From JAIPEI01 sp964443135 (GTDB lineage Bacteria > Desulfobacterota > DSM-4660 > Desulfatiglandales > HGW-15): a stretch of 34,866 bases of DNA. Positions 17,870 through 25,314 of this stretch are shown here, piece by piece (positions within the stretch are counted from its first letter, which is position 1; the number at the start of each line of letters is the position of its first letter). Under the pieces are notes generated by a model that saw only the letters and a program-made list of their open reading frames with translations, ran no database searches and was not told the DNA's origin. A program made the position numbers and the translations under genes. The stretch lies in NCBI GenBank assembly GCA_964443135.1, contig CAYUBQ010000042.1, forward strand, positions 1 through 34,866, read 5' to 3'.

Positions 17870-20767
17870 GTGCCCCGAGTGATCAGAACCCCGTTTTTCG
17901 GCGCGAGCAGACATGAGGCGCTTCTTCCCTCTGCCCCCCGTATCCGTCTCGGGTTGGTGGGGCTCGTGCTGCTTCTCGGGACCGCTGCGCTCTCGCAGGC
18001 GGCCGCTTTCGCGGCCGACGTCGACGGGACGGTGGTTGCGGGGTCCACGGACAACCGCATCGTGATCTCGATCGCCAACCCCTCCCCGGAGCAGCCCATT
18101 GAAGGGGCCGGGCTCAGGATCGGGGAGACCGGAACATGGATCACCAACATCCGCATCGAGACACCCGGAGGTCCCATCCCTCCCCGGGGCTCGAAACGCT
18201 TCACCGTGCTGTTCGACATCCTGCCGGAAGCGGAGCACGGGGCACTGGACAGGGTCGTTCTCGAGTGCACCGCCCGGGGCGTGCTGCTCGACCAACCGAA
18301 CCCCTCCATTGTGGTCCGGATCGAGCAACCGGAGGAGACGGCGGAACCCGAGGAACCCGGAGAGTCCGGCGAGGAGGAGGGGCCCCCGGTTCTGCGGCTG
18401 GTGGAGATCAAGCCGTCCGGCGCGGCGGGTGTTTTCGCGCGGGGAAACGACGACTCCCTTTACAGCGTGAGGGTTTCCGAGCTTCCATTGACCATCACGC
18501 CGGGGGTCCCCGTTCGTTTCGTCATGGATGCCGTCAAGCGCCACCGGTGGGACTCGGCGGCCCAGTGCACCGATCCCGGATACAGGTCTCACCCCGACAA
18601 CACCCGGTCGCGGCTCACCTGTGTCTTCAAGGTTCGCCGGAGCTGGGCGGATTGGTATGCAGGCACGTCAGACCTGGCCTCGCCCCCGCACGCCCTGGGC
18701 TGGGGTGGCAAGGAGTTTGTGCGGTTCTGCGATTACGCCCCCACCTTCTGGGACGAGGAGGCCGGGTACAAAAAGCAGGTGCCCTTCGAGCTCGAAGACC
18801 GCCTGCGGATGACCGTGAACCTGAGGCCGAGCAAGGTCCCGTCTGAAGGGTTCTACACGTTCAAAGCAAACGCGGCGGCCAGCGGCCGAAAGACGTCCTT
18901 GGGCTTCGAGGGCGGCGAGCCGCTGTTCAAAGCCGTCTCTGCGGATGCGGACGGGTTCTGCAGACCCGGGGACGAGGACTGCGCGGAGCTGTTCTTCGAG
19001 ATCGGTGGCTATCGCCCGGTGGTCCTGCACTATCGCCAGGTGCGGGTCGGGGAACCCTACATCTCCTCGGTCCCCGCCTATCGGCATCCCAGCGATTTCG
19101 ACACGCCGCCGTTCGTGGGAGAGGTACCCCGGGCCCTGGCCCTGCCCGACTTTTCCGGAAGGCCGCTGCGCGTGGCCAAGGACTGGCTCGCCGAGCACGA
19201 GCTCACCGCCAGGCTGCAGCCGGGCAGCCCCGCGCCTTCCAAGGCGCTCGAAGGTGCGGTGGAGGCGCAGGATCCGGCTGCCGGGGCCGAGGTCGACGTC
19301 GGAGGAACCGTGGCCCTGACGGTGCACGGGCCCTACACGAGCAGCAGCCGGGTGCCGGACCTCCACGGAAAACGGCTGTCCGTCGCCAAAAGCCTGCTCG
19401 ACGACTCGGGGCTCGAACCGCGTGTCCGTCCCGGGAGCCCGGCCCCCGCAGAAGGGCTGGCCGGCACGGTGGAGGCGCAGGAGCCGCCGGCCGGGACCGT
19501 GGTCAACGCCGGAACGGAGGTGACGCTCACCGTCCACGGGCCGTACAGCAACGCGGTCAGCGTCCCGGACGTGACCGGCCTGCCCCTGGAGAAGGCCGAG
19601 CTGCGTCTCGGCTCCGCAGGGCTGAAGGCGGTCCGGGAGAAGACCGCCGTTGCCCGCTTCCGGAGCCAGGCGGGGACGGTCAGCCGCCAGCAGCCCGGGG
19701 CCGGCACCCGCGTGATGCGGGACACCCGGGTGCGGCTCACGGTGTACGACAGGTATGTCCCCACCCCCCAGGAGCAGGTGGCTGCGGCGGACTGCTCCGA
19801 CCACGCCCGCAGCGAGCCCTACTGGGACAGCGAGGCCGGGGAGGTCAAGTGCCGCTGCCCCGAGGGGTTGCGCTGGGACCTCGACAACCGGGCCTGTGTC
19901 ACGGAACCGGAGTTCCAGCGGGAACGCTGCGCCAGGCTGGCGACCGGCAGCAGCCCGGTCCGGCAGGCCGACGGCACCTATCGGTGCAAGTGCCCGGCGG
20001 GCCACGTCTACCAGAAGGCCTCGAAGAAGTGCGTCAAACGGGCTTCGGGCGGCGGCAGCGGGCAGGACCATGCCGCCGGGGGCTCGGCGTGCCAAGAGCT
20101 GATCTCCAAGGTCCAAAATCTCATGTACCTGTACAGACTGAACCCTGAGCAGAACGCTCACATCAAGCAGATCGCCGAGTCCGAGGCCCGCCGGGCCAGG
20201 GGCATGGGCTGCGACCCGGACGGGATCCGTCAGGCGTTGGGCGGCGGCGGCCGGACGGGCGGTGGTGCCGAAGACGACTGCCCCTGCGTGGACGACCAGG
20301 GACGGCCCTACAGAACGATGTTCGGCGCTCCGTGCGGAGCGGCGTACGCCCCTCGGGACTACGACTGCAGCGGGAGCGGCGGGGCCGGGGGGACGGCGCA
20401 GGGCGGCACGGGCTCGACCGGCCGGACCCAGAAGAAGAAGGAAAGGGACCGCTACGACCTGACAGGACGCTGGGAGCAGGGAGGAAACGTGGTGGCGTTT
20501 GCTTCCCGCGACGGGGTGAACTACGTCGGCAGCATGGTCCGCGTCAGCAGCGACTGGCAAAGCTACGGGATCCGCCGGGGGTCCCTGCTCTGCGAGGTCA
20601 AACGGGTCTCCGAGAGGCGATACAAGGGCCGGTACCAGAACCACTACAAGAACGGATCGACCCGGTGGACCGGCCTTTCCGTTGCCTTCCACGGCACCTA
20701 CACCTCCGCAGTCGAGTTCTCCATCGAGGGGGTGTACGGCACCCACAAATGGTACCGTGTCCGCTGA
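17870..20767 (+). CDS. Exported multi-domain protein with three PASTA repeats and cysteine-rich modules
   Basis: The 965-residue protein has a signal peptide with a long n-region (hydrophobic core about 27-46, cleavage near AFA-AD at 49). An N-terminal beta-rich domain and acidic linker (155-170) are followed by a region with paired cysteines (233-371). Three PASTA repeats lie at about 423-488, 493-558 and 563-626; the first two are close duplicates (PGSPAP..VEAQ..LTVHGPY). Then come EGF-like motifs (CRCPEGLRWDLDNRACV; CKCPAGHVYQKASKKCV), Gly-rich linkers and a C-terminal beta-barrel-like domain (860-965). PASTA repeats usually bind peptidoglycan muropeptides on Ser/Thr kinases or PBPs; here there is no kinase or transpeptidase. 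GTG start with GGGAGG 6 nt upstream, 15 nt after the previous gene. Confidence 0.88.
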   Translation: MPRVIRTPFFGASRHEALLPSAPRIRLGLVGLVLLLGTAALSQAAAFAADVDGTVVAGSTDNRIVISIANPSPEQPIEGAGLRIGETGTWITNIRIETPGGPIPPRGSKRFTVLFDILPEAEHGALDRVVLECTARGVLLDQPNPSIVVRIEQPEETAEPEEPGESGEEEGPPVLRLVEIKPSGAAGVFARGNDDSLYSVRVSELPLTITPGVPVRFVMDAVKRHRWDSAAQCTDPGYRSHPDNTRSRLTCVFKVRRSWADWYAGTSDLASPPHALGWGGKEFVRFCDYAPTFWDEEAGYKKQVPFELEDRLRMTVNLRPSKVPSEGFYTFKANAAASGRKTSLGFEGGEPLFKAVSADADGFCRPGDEDCAELFFEIGGYRPVVLHYRQVRVGEPYISSVPAYRHPSDFDTPPFVGEVPRALALPDFSGRPLRVAKDWLAEHELTARLQPGSPAPSKALEGAVEAQDPAAGAEVDVGGTVALTVHGPYTSSSRVPDLHGKRLSVAKSLLDDSGLEPRVRPGSPAPAEGLAGTVEAQEPPAGTVVNAGTEVTLTVHGPYSNAVSVPDVTGLPLEKAELRLGSAGLKAVREKTAVARFRSQAGTVSRQQPGAGTRVMRDTRVRLTVYDRYVPTPQEQVAAADCSDHARSEPYWDSEAGEVKCRCPEGLRWDLDNRACVTEPEFQRERCARLATGSSPVRQADGTYRCKCPAGHVYQKASKKCVKRASGGGSGQDHAAGGSACQELISKVQNLMYLYRLNPEQNAHIKQIAESEARRARGMGCDPDGIRQALGGGGRTGGGAEDDCPCVDDQGRPYRTMFGAPCGAAYAPRDYDCSGSGGAGGTAQGGTGSTGRTQKKKERDRYDLTGRWEQGGNVVAFASRDGVNYVGSMVRVSSDWQSYGIRRGSLLCEVKRVSERRYKGRYQNHYKNGSTRWTGLSVAFHGTYTSAVEFSIEGVYGTHKWYRVR
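19136..19747 (+). repeat. Three PASTA-domain repeats in DNA
   Basis: About 200-210 bp units encode three consecutive PASTA domains. Units one and two share the strings PGSPAP, VEAQ and LTVHGPY at the same spacing, so they are more recently duplicated; unit three is more diverged. Confidence 0.8.
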
Positions 20768-20836
20768 GGCAGCGGGCATGTGAAAAGGAGCAGGCGCTTG
20801 GCTCGGCGAAGCCGGGTCGGATCGAGGAGGATGTCC

Positions 20837-22258
20837 ATGGGTTCGAAGAAGGCCCGCCGGGCGGCGATCCGGTCCGCCCTGGTGATCGGATGCCTGGCCG
20901 CAGCAGGGGTTTTTGCCGGTGATACCGGTGCTGAGGTGCAGGCGGTCAACGGGAAGGTCATCATGACCCGGGGAAAGACGGTCGTCATCGAGCTGGAGGA
21001 TCCCCGGAGGCAGCCGGCTCGAGGTGACACGGTGGAGCTGAGCTTTTCCGCAGGGGGGGAGGCCGTTCCGGTGGGCGCCTGGCGGGTCAGCCGGGTGGAG
21101 GAGGACGGCACCGTGGAAGCCGAGCCGATCGACGCCCTGGGCGAGCCGAGCCTGGGCATGGACGCCAGAGTCCTCCTGGAGCACGAGGGAAGGACCGCCG
21201 CCCAAGGCGGCGGGGAACAGAAGGTTGAGGCTCCGGGCAAGGATGCCAAGGCCTGGATTGGGGTAAGGACGAGGCGTGCGAACGAGAGCGACGCGCCGGG
21301 GCTCGACCTGGCCGGGGGGGAGCTGGTGGTCAAGGTCCACGAGGACAGTCCGGCGGAGAGGGCCGGCCTCGAAAAGGGCGACGTCGTCCTGAGAATCGAC
21401 CGTCAACCCGTGACCAGAACGCAAAGGTTGTCGAAGCTCCTGAAACCGCGGGCGCCCGGGGACCGCATCGACCTCTCTTACTGGCGAGCGGGGGAGATCC
21501 GGGAGGTCCCGGTGGTGTTGGTTGCGAAGGACCGCAAGGCCCTGTACGAGAAGGAGTGCAACCAGGGGGATGCCGATGCGTGCACCATGCTCGGGATCCT
21601 GTACGCCAAGGGGGACGGCGTTGCCAAGGACATCCAGCGGGCGATCGAGCTCTACCGCAAGGCCTGCGACGCCGGAGATGCCTGGGGGTGCAACAACCTG
21701 GCTTTCAAGTACAAGAACGGGAACGGCCTGAAAAAGGACATGAAGCAGGCAGCGAACCTGTTCGAAAAGGCCTGCCTGGCCGGCAACGGACCATCGTGCA
21801 ACCAGGCGGGCCGGTTGTACGAGCGCGGAAACGGCGTGACCAAGGACCAGCGGAGGGCGGTCTATTTCTACGAGAAGGGCTGCCGCCAGGAGAACTGGGA
21901 CAGCTGCCTGAACCTGGGGGTGATGTGTGCCCAGGGAAGGGGGATGAAGAGAGACCACGAGCGGGCCGTCAACCTGTTCGAGAAGGCCTGTGAAGCGGGG
22001 TATGCCATGGGCTGCGGCAACCTCGGCGTCATGTACGGCAAGGGGTGGGGGGTGAAGATCGACCACGGCCGGGCCGTCGAGCTGTACGAGCAGGCATGCA
22101 CAGCGGGAGAAATGATCCATTGCGGGAACCTGGGGATGAAGGTTCTCCGCGGAGAGGGCGTGCCCAGGGACCTTGCCAGGGCCAAGGAGCTCCTGAGGAA
22201 AGGGTGCGACGACGGACACACCCTGCACTGCGACGAGCTCGAGAAGATCGGGAAGTAG
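20837..22258 (+). CDS. Exported PDZ protein with disulfide-type Sel1 repeats (Hcp-like)
   Basis: The 473-residue protein has an N-terminal signal peptide (hydrophobic core about 10-27; the VIGC at 16-19 could be read as a lipobox but the preceding core is short). A PDZ domain follows at about 139-229 (GGELVVKVHEDSPAERAGLEKGDVV). Six complete 36-residue Sel1-like repeats and a partial seventh begin at Cys241, each with a Cys-x7-Cys pair as in Helicobacter cysteine-rich proteins, where each pair forms a disulfide. This implies an oxidising, periplasmic or surface location and a protein-binding scaffold role. The ATG at 20837 has GAGGAGG 6 nt upstream; in-frame starts at 20780 and 20831 are poorly placed. 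It sits 69 nt after the PASTA gene. Confidence 0.88.
   Translation: MGSKKARRAAIRSALVIGCLAAAGVFAGDTGAEVQAVNGKVIMTRGKTVVIELEDPRRQPARGDTVELSFSAGGEAVPVGAWRVSRVEEDGTVEAEPIDALGEPSLGMDARVLLEHEGRTAAQGGGEQKVEAPGKDAKAWIGVRTRRANESDAPGLDLAGGELVVKVHEDSPAERAGLEKGDVVLRIDRQPVTRTQRLSKLLKPRAPGDRIDLSYWRAGEIREVPVVLVAKDRKALYEKECNQGDADACTMLGILYAKGDGVAKDIQRAIELYRKACDAGDAWGCNNLAFKYKNGNGLKKDMKQAANLFEKACLAGNGPSCNQAGRLYERGNGVTKDQRRAVYFYEKGCRQENWDSCLNLGVMCAQGRGMKRDHERAVNLFEKACEAGYAMGCGNLGVMYGKGWGVKIDHGRAVELYEQACTAGEMIHCGNLGMKVLRGEGVPRDLARAKELLRKGCDDGHTLHCDELEKIGK
21557..22255 (+). repeat. Six-and-a-half 108-bp Sel1-like coding repeats
   Basis: Units start at 21557, 21665 and every 108 nt after, each encoding a 36-residue helix-turn-helix hairpin opening with Cys-x7-Cys. 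The last unit is cut short by the stop codon. The register is perfect, with no insertions between units. Confidence 0.85.
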
Positions 22259-22259
22259 G

Positions 22260-22283
22260 GGCCGGTCCGAGCCGGGACCGGCC
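22260..22283 (+). terminator. GC-rich hairpin after the PDZ-Sel1 gene
   Basis: Perfect 9-bp arms GGCCGGTCC (22260-22268) and GGACCGGCC (22275-22283) enclose a 6-nt loop, 2 nt after the stop codon. Only two T residues follow, and they belong to the next promoter's -35, so it may be a weak or factor-assisted terminator. Confidence 0.5.
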
Positions 22284-22312
22284 TTGACGGGGTCGGGTCC
22301 CTGCGATATCGT
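22284..22312 (+). promoter_or_regulatory. Sigma-70-type promoter for the small zinc-ribbon gene
   Basis: TTGACG (22284-22289, 5 of 6) and TATCGT (22307-22312, 4 of 6) are separated by 17 nt. The -35 abuts the end of the preceding hairpin. Transcription would start near 22319, leaving a 20-nt leader with AGGAGG. Confidence 0.55.
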
Positions 22313-22338
22313 AGACGATACCAAGCCAGGAGGTTTCC

Positions 22339-22557
22339 ATGACCGACATCCAGATCCGCTGCTCCTGCGGGCGGTCTTGCACGGTGGACGCTTCGGACGG
22401 GTCCTCGCTCCGGTGCCCTGCCTGCGGGCGCCTGGTCGGTGTGGCGAGCAAGGAGACGGACCCGCACCGCCGGGACAGTCTGGAGAGCTTCATCGACGCG
22501 ACCTTCGAGCTCCTGAACGAGGTGGACGGCGCCTTTCCCACCTCCGGGGCGCGCTAG
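22339..22557 (+). CDS. Small zinc-ribbon protein
   Basis: The 72-residue protein has an N-terminal zinc-ribbon-like motif: CSC at 8-10, a further Cys14, and CPAC at 26-29 followed by GRLVG. The C-terminal half is an acidic helix ending FELLNEVDGAFP. No signal peptide is present, so it should be cytoplasmic. It starts with ATG after AGGAGG about 5 nt upstream and has its own promoter. The next small gene begins 2 nt after its stop, so the two are co-transcribed. The family is unknown; a nucleic-acid- or protein-binding ribbon is possible. Confidence 0.78.
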   Translation: MTDIQIRCSCGRSCTVDASDGSSLRCPACGRLVGVASKETDPHRRDSLESFIDATFELLNEVDGAFPTSGAR

Positions 22558-22559
22558 CC

Positions 22560-22910
22560 ATGCGGCTCCGTGCCCTGCTCGGGATCTTGACGGCGGTCCT
22601 CGTTCTGACGCTGGTCCTGGCCCCCGCGACCCCGGCCAAGCTCGAGGTCGAGCTCGAGGTCCGAAAGGTGTCGGAGCACTCCGTGCTCGTCACCCTCACC
22701 TGGGAGGCCAGGATCCAGTCCGACCGGGACTGGGACGGGTGCGAGCTGGTGGTCTCCTTTCGCGACCTTCAGGGCCGCGAGATCCACCGGATCAACAAGA
22801 CCATGAGGCTCGAAAAGGGGCTGAACGAGGTCTCGGGGCACGAGATCTGCGAGGCCTCCGTCTGGGAGCGGACCCAAAAGTTCTCGGGGAAGCTGAACTG
22901 CGGGTTCTAG
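22560..22910 (+). CDS. Small exported protein of unknown function
   Basis: The 116-residue protein has a clear signal peptide (MRLRALLGILTAVLVLTLVL, cleavage likely after ATPA at residue 26). The mature part (about 90 residues) alternates charged and hydrophobic residues as in an Ig-like beta-sandwich (VEVRKV..VLVTLTWEARI..CELVVSFRD..GREIHRINKTMRL). It contains three cysteines. The ATG is 2 nt after the zinc-ribbon gene stop, with no strong ribosome site, so translation is probably coupled. A longer in-frame reading begins upstream inside the zinc-ribbon gene and is not credible. I do not recognise the family. Confidence 0.75.
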   Translation: MRLRALLGILTAVLVLTLVLAPATPAKLEVELEVRKVSEHSVLVTLTWEARIQSDRDWDGCELVVSFRDLQGREIHRINKTMRLEKGLNEVSGHEICEASVWERTQKFSGKLNCGF

Positions 22911-22957
22911 CGATACCCCCCCTCCGTGCCTGGACCGGCATCACGCCGCCCTTCCTT

Positions 22958-22973
22958 TGGCACGAGAATTGCT
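22958..22973 (+). promoter_or_regulatory. Consensus sigma-54 promoter
   Basis: TGGCAC (22958-22963), a 5-nt spacer starting with G, and TTGCT (22969-22973) match the -24/-12 consensus TGGCACG-N4-TTGCW at every position. It reads toward the LysM-RlpA gene, with a start point near 22984 and a leader of about 90 nt. Sigma-54 promoters need an enhancer-binding activator; I see no obvious enhancer site nearby. Confidence 0.82.
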
Positions 22974-23074
22974 CTATAACCGGCTCACCGGCCTCCACCA
23001 ATCAGGCCGGGGCCCGGGATCCCGAACGGTTCATGCGGAGCCGTTCGCCGGCCCAGGGACCGGAAAGGATATCC

Positions 23075-23815
23075 ATGCCATACGAGGTTCAACAAGGAGA
23101 CACCATCGCCAGGGTGACGTCGCTCATGCGGACGGACTGGCGGACCCTGAAGCGGTTGAACCCGGACGCGGTGGGGCGTTCCACCAGAAACGGAAACTGG
23201 TTTCTCCGGGAGGGGGCCGTGCTGGAAGGCTCCCCGTCTTTCGAGGCCTCGCTGAAGAAGAGCCTGGAGGCGGCCGAGGGCGAAGCGCGGCTCCCTGCCC
23301 CCTCCGGAAGCCGTGAGCCTTCCCCCGGAGCCGCCGAAAAGGCTGCCGACCCCGTTTCCCGCTGGGCCACCTACACGATCCAGCCCGGGGACACGCTCTG
23401 GGGGCTTGCCGTGAAGCGGTTCCGGGTCGACCTGGACACGCTCGTCGAGGCGAACGGGATTCGCGATCCGGGCCTGATCCAGCCCGGGCAGGTGATCCGC
23501 ATCCCGCCGGCCCGGGAGCTGCCCGACGAGATGGACGTGGTGGCGAGCTGGTACGGCCGAAGCTACCACGGCCGGCCCATGGCCAACGGGGAGTTCTACA
23601 ACATGTACGGGGACACCATCGCCCACCGGGACCTGCCCTTCGGCACCCGGGTGGAGCTCGAGAATCTCGAGACCGGCGAACGGGTCCGGGCCGTGGTCAA
23701 GGACCGGGGCCCGTTCGTGGAGGGCCGGGACGTGGATCTCTCCTACGGGCTGGCGCGGAAGCTCTCGCTGGTGGAAAAGGGGGTGGGCACCCTGCGCATG
23801 AAGGTCCTGGGGTGA
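23075..23815 (+). CDS. LysM-LysM-RlpA protein
   Basis: The 246-residue protein has two LysM peptidoglycan-binding modules (about 2-50 and 98-144; MPYEVQQGDTI and YTIQPGDTLWGLAVKRF) and a C-terminal RlpA-like double-psi beta-barrel (155-246). The RlpA motifs ASWYGRSYHGRPMANGE, LPFGTRVEL and VVKDRGPF are present, including Asp210, equivalent to the catalytic aspartate of RlpA lytic transglycosylases. No signal peptide is seen: the chosen ATG (AAAGGA 6 nt upstream) begins directly in LysM1, and the in-frame upstream extension is charged. It follows a sigma-54 promoter and ends at a terminator, so it is a single-gene unit. A flagellar or envelope-assembly role is inference. Confidence 0.88.
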   Translation: MPYEVQQGDTIARVTSLMRTDWRTLKRLNPDAVGRSTRNGNWFLREGAVLEGSPSFEASLKKSLEAAEGEARLPAPSGSREPSPGAAEKAADPVSRWATYTIQPGDTLWGLAVKRFRVDLDTLVEANGIRDPGLIQPGQVIRIPPARELPDEMDVVASWYGRSYHGRPMANGEFYNMYGDTIAHRDLPFGTRVELENLETGERVRAVVKDRGPFVEGRDVDLSYGLARKLSLVEKGVGTLRMKVLG

Positions 23816-23842
23816 TCCCCATCGATCATGTCGAAGCATGGG

Positions 23843-23897
23843 GGCCTGCGACTCCGTTGGCCGCGGCGCGGCCGCAGGAGGCAGGCCTTCTTTTTTT
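23843..23897 (+). terminator. Rho-independent terminator of the LysM-RlpA gene
   Basis: Outer arms GGCCTGC (23843-23849) and GCAGGCC (23881-23887) enclose an inner hairpin (GGCCGC 23859-23864 with GCGGCC 23868-23873). TTC and seven T residues (23891-23897) follow, making a branched but convincing terminator. Confidence 0.65.
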
Positions 23898-23898
23898 C

Positions 23899-23926
23899 TC
23901 AAGGTCCGACTCCACGCGGCCGATGT
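23899..23926 (+). promoter_or_regulatory. Possible sigma-28-like (flagellar) promoter
   Basis: GCCGATGT (23919-23926) matches 6 of 8 bases of the FliA -10 consensus GCCGATAA. A partial -35 (TCAA at 23899-23902) is 16 nt away instead of 15. It lies about 60 nt upstream of a FlgC-like gene, which makes the match more interesting, but the -35 is weak. Confidence 0.3.
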
Positions 23927-23987
23927 ATGATGCGAGAGGGACATCCCGGATGTTCAACAGGAGGACGTCCCCCGGGAGGAGGAACCC

Positions 23988-24341
23988 ATGTCGTTTTCCG
24001 TCGGAAGCAGCCTCTCCGCCCTTCGGGCCTTCGGCACGAAGCTGTCGGTGACGGCCGACAACGTCGCCAACGTGAGCTCGGACGGCTTCAAGAAGTCGAG
24101 GGCCGTGCTGGAGGAGGGTCGGGGCGACGCGGTCACGGTCGACATTCAGAAGATCGACACCCCCGGCCCGGTCGTTCGGGACACCCGGGACACCGAGCTC
24201 GTCGAGCGCGAGCTCTCCAACGTGGATCTGGCCGAGGAGCTGCCCCGGACCATCCCGACGAGCCGGGGATACGAGGCCAACATCGAGGTCGTCCGGACCC
24301 GGGACGAGATGCTGGGGACGGTGATCGACCTGCTCGAGTGA
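23988..24341 (+). CDS. FlgC-like flagellar basal-body rod protein
   Basis: The 117-residue protein has the two signature ends of flagellar rod proteins. The N-terminal block SALRAFGTKLSVTADNVANVSSDGFKKSR (residues 9-37) carries the rod signature, and the C-terminal block TSRGYEANIEVVRTRDEMLGTVIDLLE (about 90-117) matches the flagellar basal-body rod C-terminal domain. It is shorter than E. coli FlgC (134 residues), with a reduced middle. The start has AGGAGG 5 nt upstream. No flgB, fliE or other flagellar genes are beside it, so it is an isolated member. Rod proteins are exported by the flagellar type III apparatus without a Sec signal. Confidence 0.85.
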   Translation: MSFSVGSSLSALRAFGTKLSVTADNVANVSSDGFKKSRAVLEEGRGDAVTVDIQKIDTPGPVVRDTRDTELVERELSNVDLAEELPRTIPTSRGYEANIEVVRTRDEMLGTVIDLLE

Positions 24342-24538
24342 CCCGCCCCGGGCTGTTCGCCTTCCGGTCCGCTCGACCGGGATCCGCACGAGCGGGTTTC
24401 GCGTTGGCTTTCCGCCCGCCCGTTCCTGTGTTCCCATTCATCGACACCACGGTCGCCCGTGGAGGCGTGTCCGCGTTCCGGCGGGGCTCTCTCGATCGGG
24501 GGCCGGTTCCCGCCGGATCCGGGCCGGGGAGGAGCGAG

Positions 24539-25033
24539 ATGACGCGCGAGGAGATCACCAGGATCCGCGTCGGCGGTCGAGACGTGGGCGTCGTCGGGCT
24601 GGAGACCGCCCTGGATCAGGCGGTGGAGGAGCTGCCGGGAGCGTCCGAAGAGCAAGTGACGGACCGGCTCCTTCATCGGCTTTCGGCCTGGAACTACATC
24701 CCTCCAGCGGCGCGGGCCGACTACGGGGAGGCCTTCTTTCGGGCGTTCCGCAGGCGGCTGGGAGAACCCGTCGAGGAGGAGCCGGCCGGCCCGGCCGTCC
24801 GGATCCGGGTGCTGGGGGCGGGGTGCTCCCAGTGCACGCGGCTCTACCAGGAGATCATCGAGGCCATGGCATCCCTGGAGATCCAGGCGGACGTGGAGCA
24901 CGTGACCGACGTTCGAGAGATCGCCCGCTACGGGCTCCTGGCCACGCCGGCCCTTCTGGTGAACGGCGAGGTCAAGTGCACGGGCCGCGTTCCCACGCGG
25001 AAGCGGATCGAGCGGTGGCTCCTGGAGGCCTAG
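24539..25033 (+). CDS. Two-domain thioredoxin-like protein
   Basis: The 164-residue protein has an N-terminal helical domain (1-75) containing VGGRDVGVVGLETAL and NYIPPAARADYGEAFFR. This resembles small proteins sometimes annotated as NAC-type factors in related bacteria. The C-terminal domain is a small thioredoxin of the redox-active disulfide protein 2 type (88-164): CSQC at 96-99, the cis-proline in ATPAL (Pro137) and LVNGEVKCTGRVP. It should act in the cytoplasm in thiol-disulfide exchange. ATG at 24539 has GGGGAGGAG just upstream; the much longer in-frame reading overlaps the FlgC-like gene out of frame and is rejected. The fusion suggests the two domains work together. Confidence 0.85.
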   Translation: MTREEITRIRVGGRDVGVVGLETALDQAVEELPGASEEQVTDRLLHRLSAWNYIPPAARADYGEAFFRAFRRRLGEPVEEEPAGPAVRIRVLGAGCSQCTRLYQEIIEAMASLEIQADVEHVTDVREIARYGLLATPALLVNGEVKCTGRVPTRKRIERWLLEA

Positions 25034-25091
25034 CCGGGAGGGCCGTGCTCCGGCCGTGAGGTGGAGGATCTCCGGGGTGGGGAGGACGGGG

Positions 25092-25259
25092 GTGGATTTC
25101 CGCTCCCAGATCACCGGGGACGGGCTCCGCATGGACTATCTGAACGGGCGGCTCTGCAGCACCCACGTCGTGCGGGCCGGGAGGCGTCTCCTCTTCGACG
25201 CCGAACGGTTCCGCGAGGACCGGGGCTCGCCCGAGGCGTTCCTGGTGCTGGTGCGCTAG
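25092..25259 (+). CDS. Small orphan protein
   Basis: A 55-residue reading frame with very high G/C at third positions, as in the neighbouring genes, and a GTG start preceded by GGGGAGG about 6 nt upstream. GTG 25077 (GGAGG 9 nt upstream) and GTG 25056 are alternatives. The product is mixed charged/hydrophobic (ITGDGLRMDYLNGRL; RLLFDAERFRED), one cysteine, no signal peptide or membrane helix. It begins 58 nt after the thioredoxin gene and may be co-transcribed. I do not recognise it. Confidence 0.5.
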   Translation: MDFRSQITGDGLRMDYLNGRLCSTHVVRAGRRLLFDAERFREDRGSPEAFLVLVR

Positions 25260-25314
25260 CGGCTGAAAGAGGAGGAAGCGCAGGCGACCCGGGAGAGCCC
25301 CTGGCGCTCCGGAC

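Noticed and set aside
24342..24538. Possible gene between the FlgC-like and thioredoxin genes.
   Set aside because: The frames here are Arg/Pro-rich extensions without start signals or motifs.
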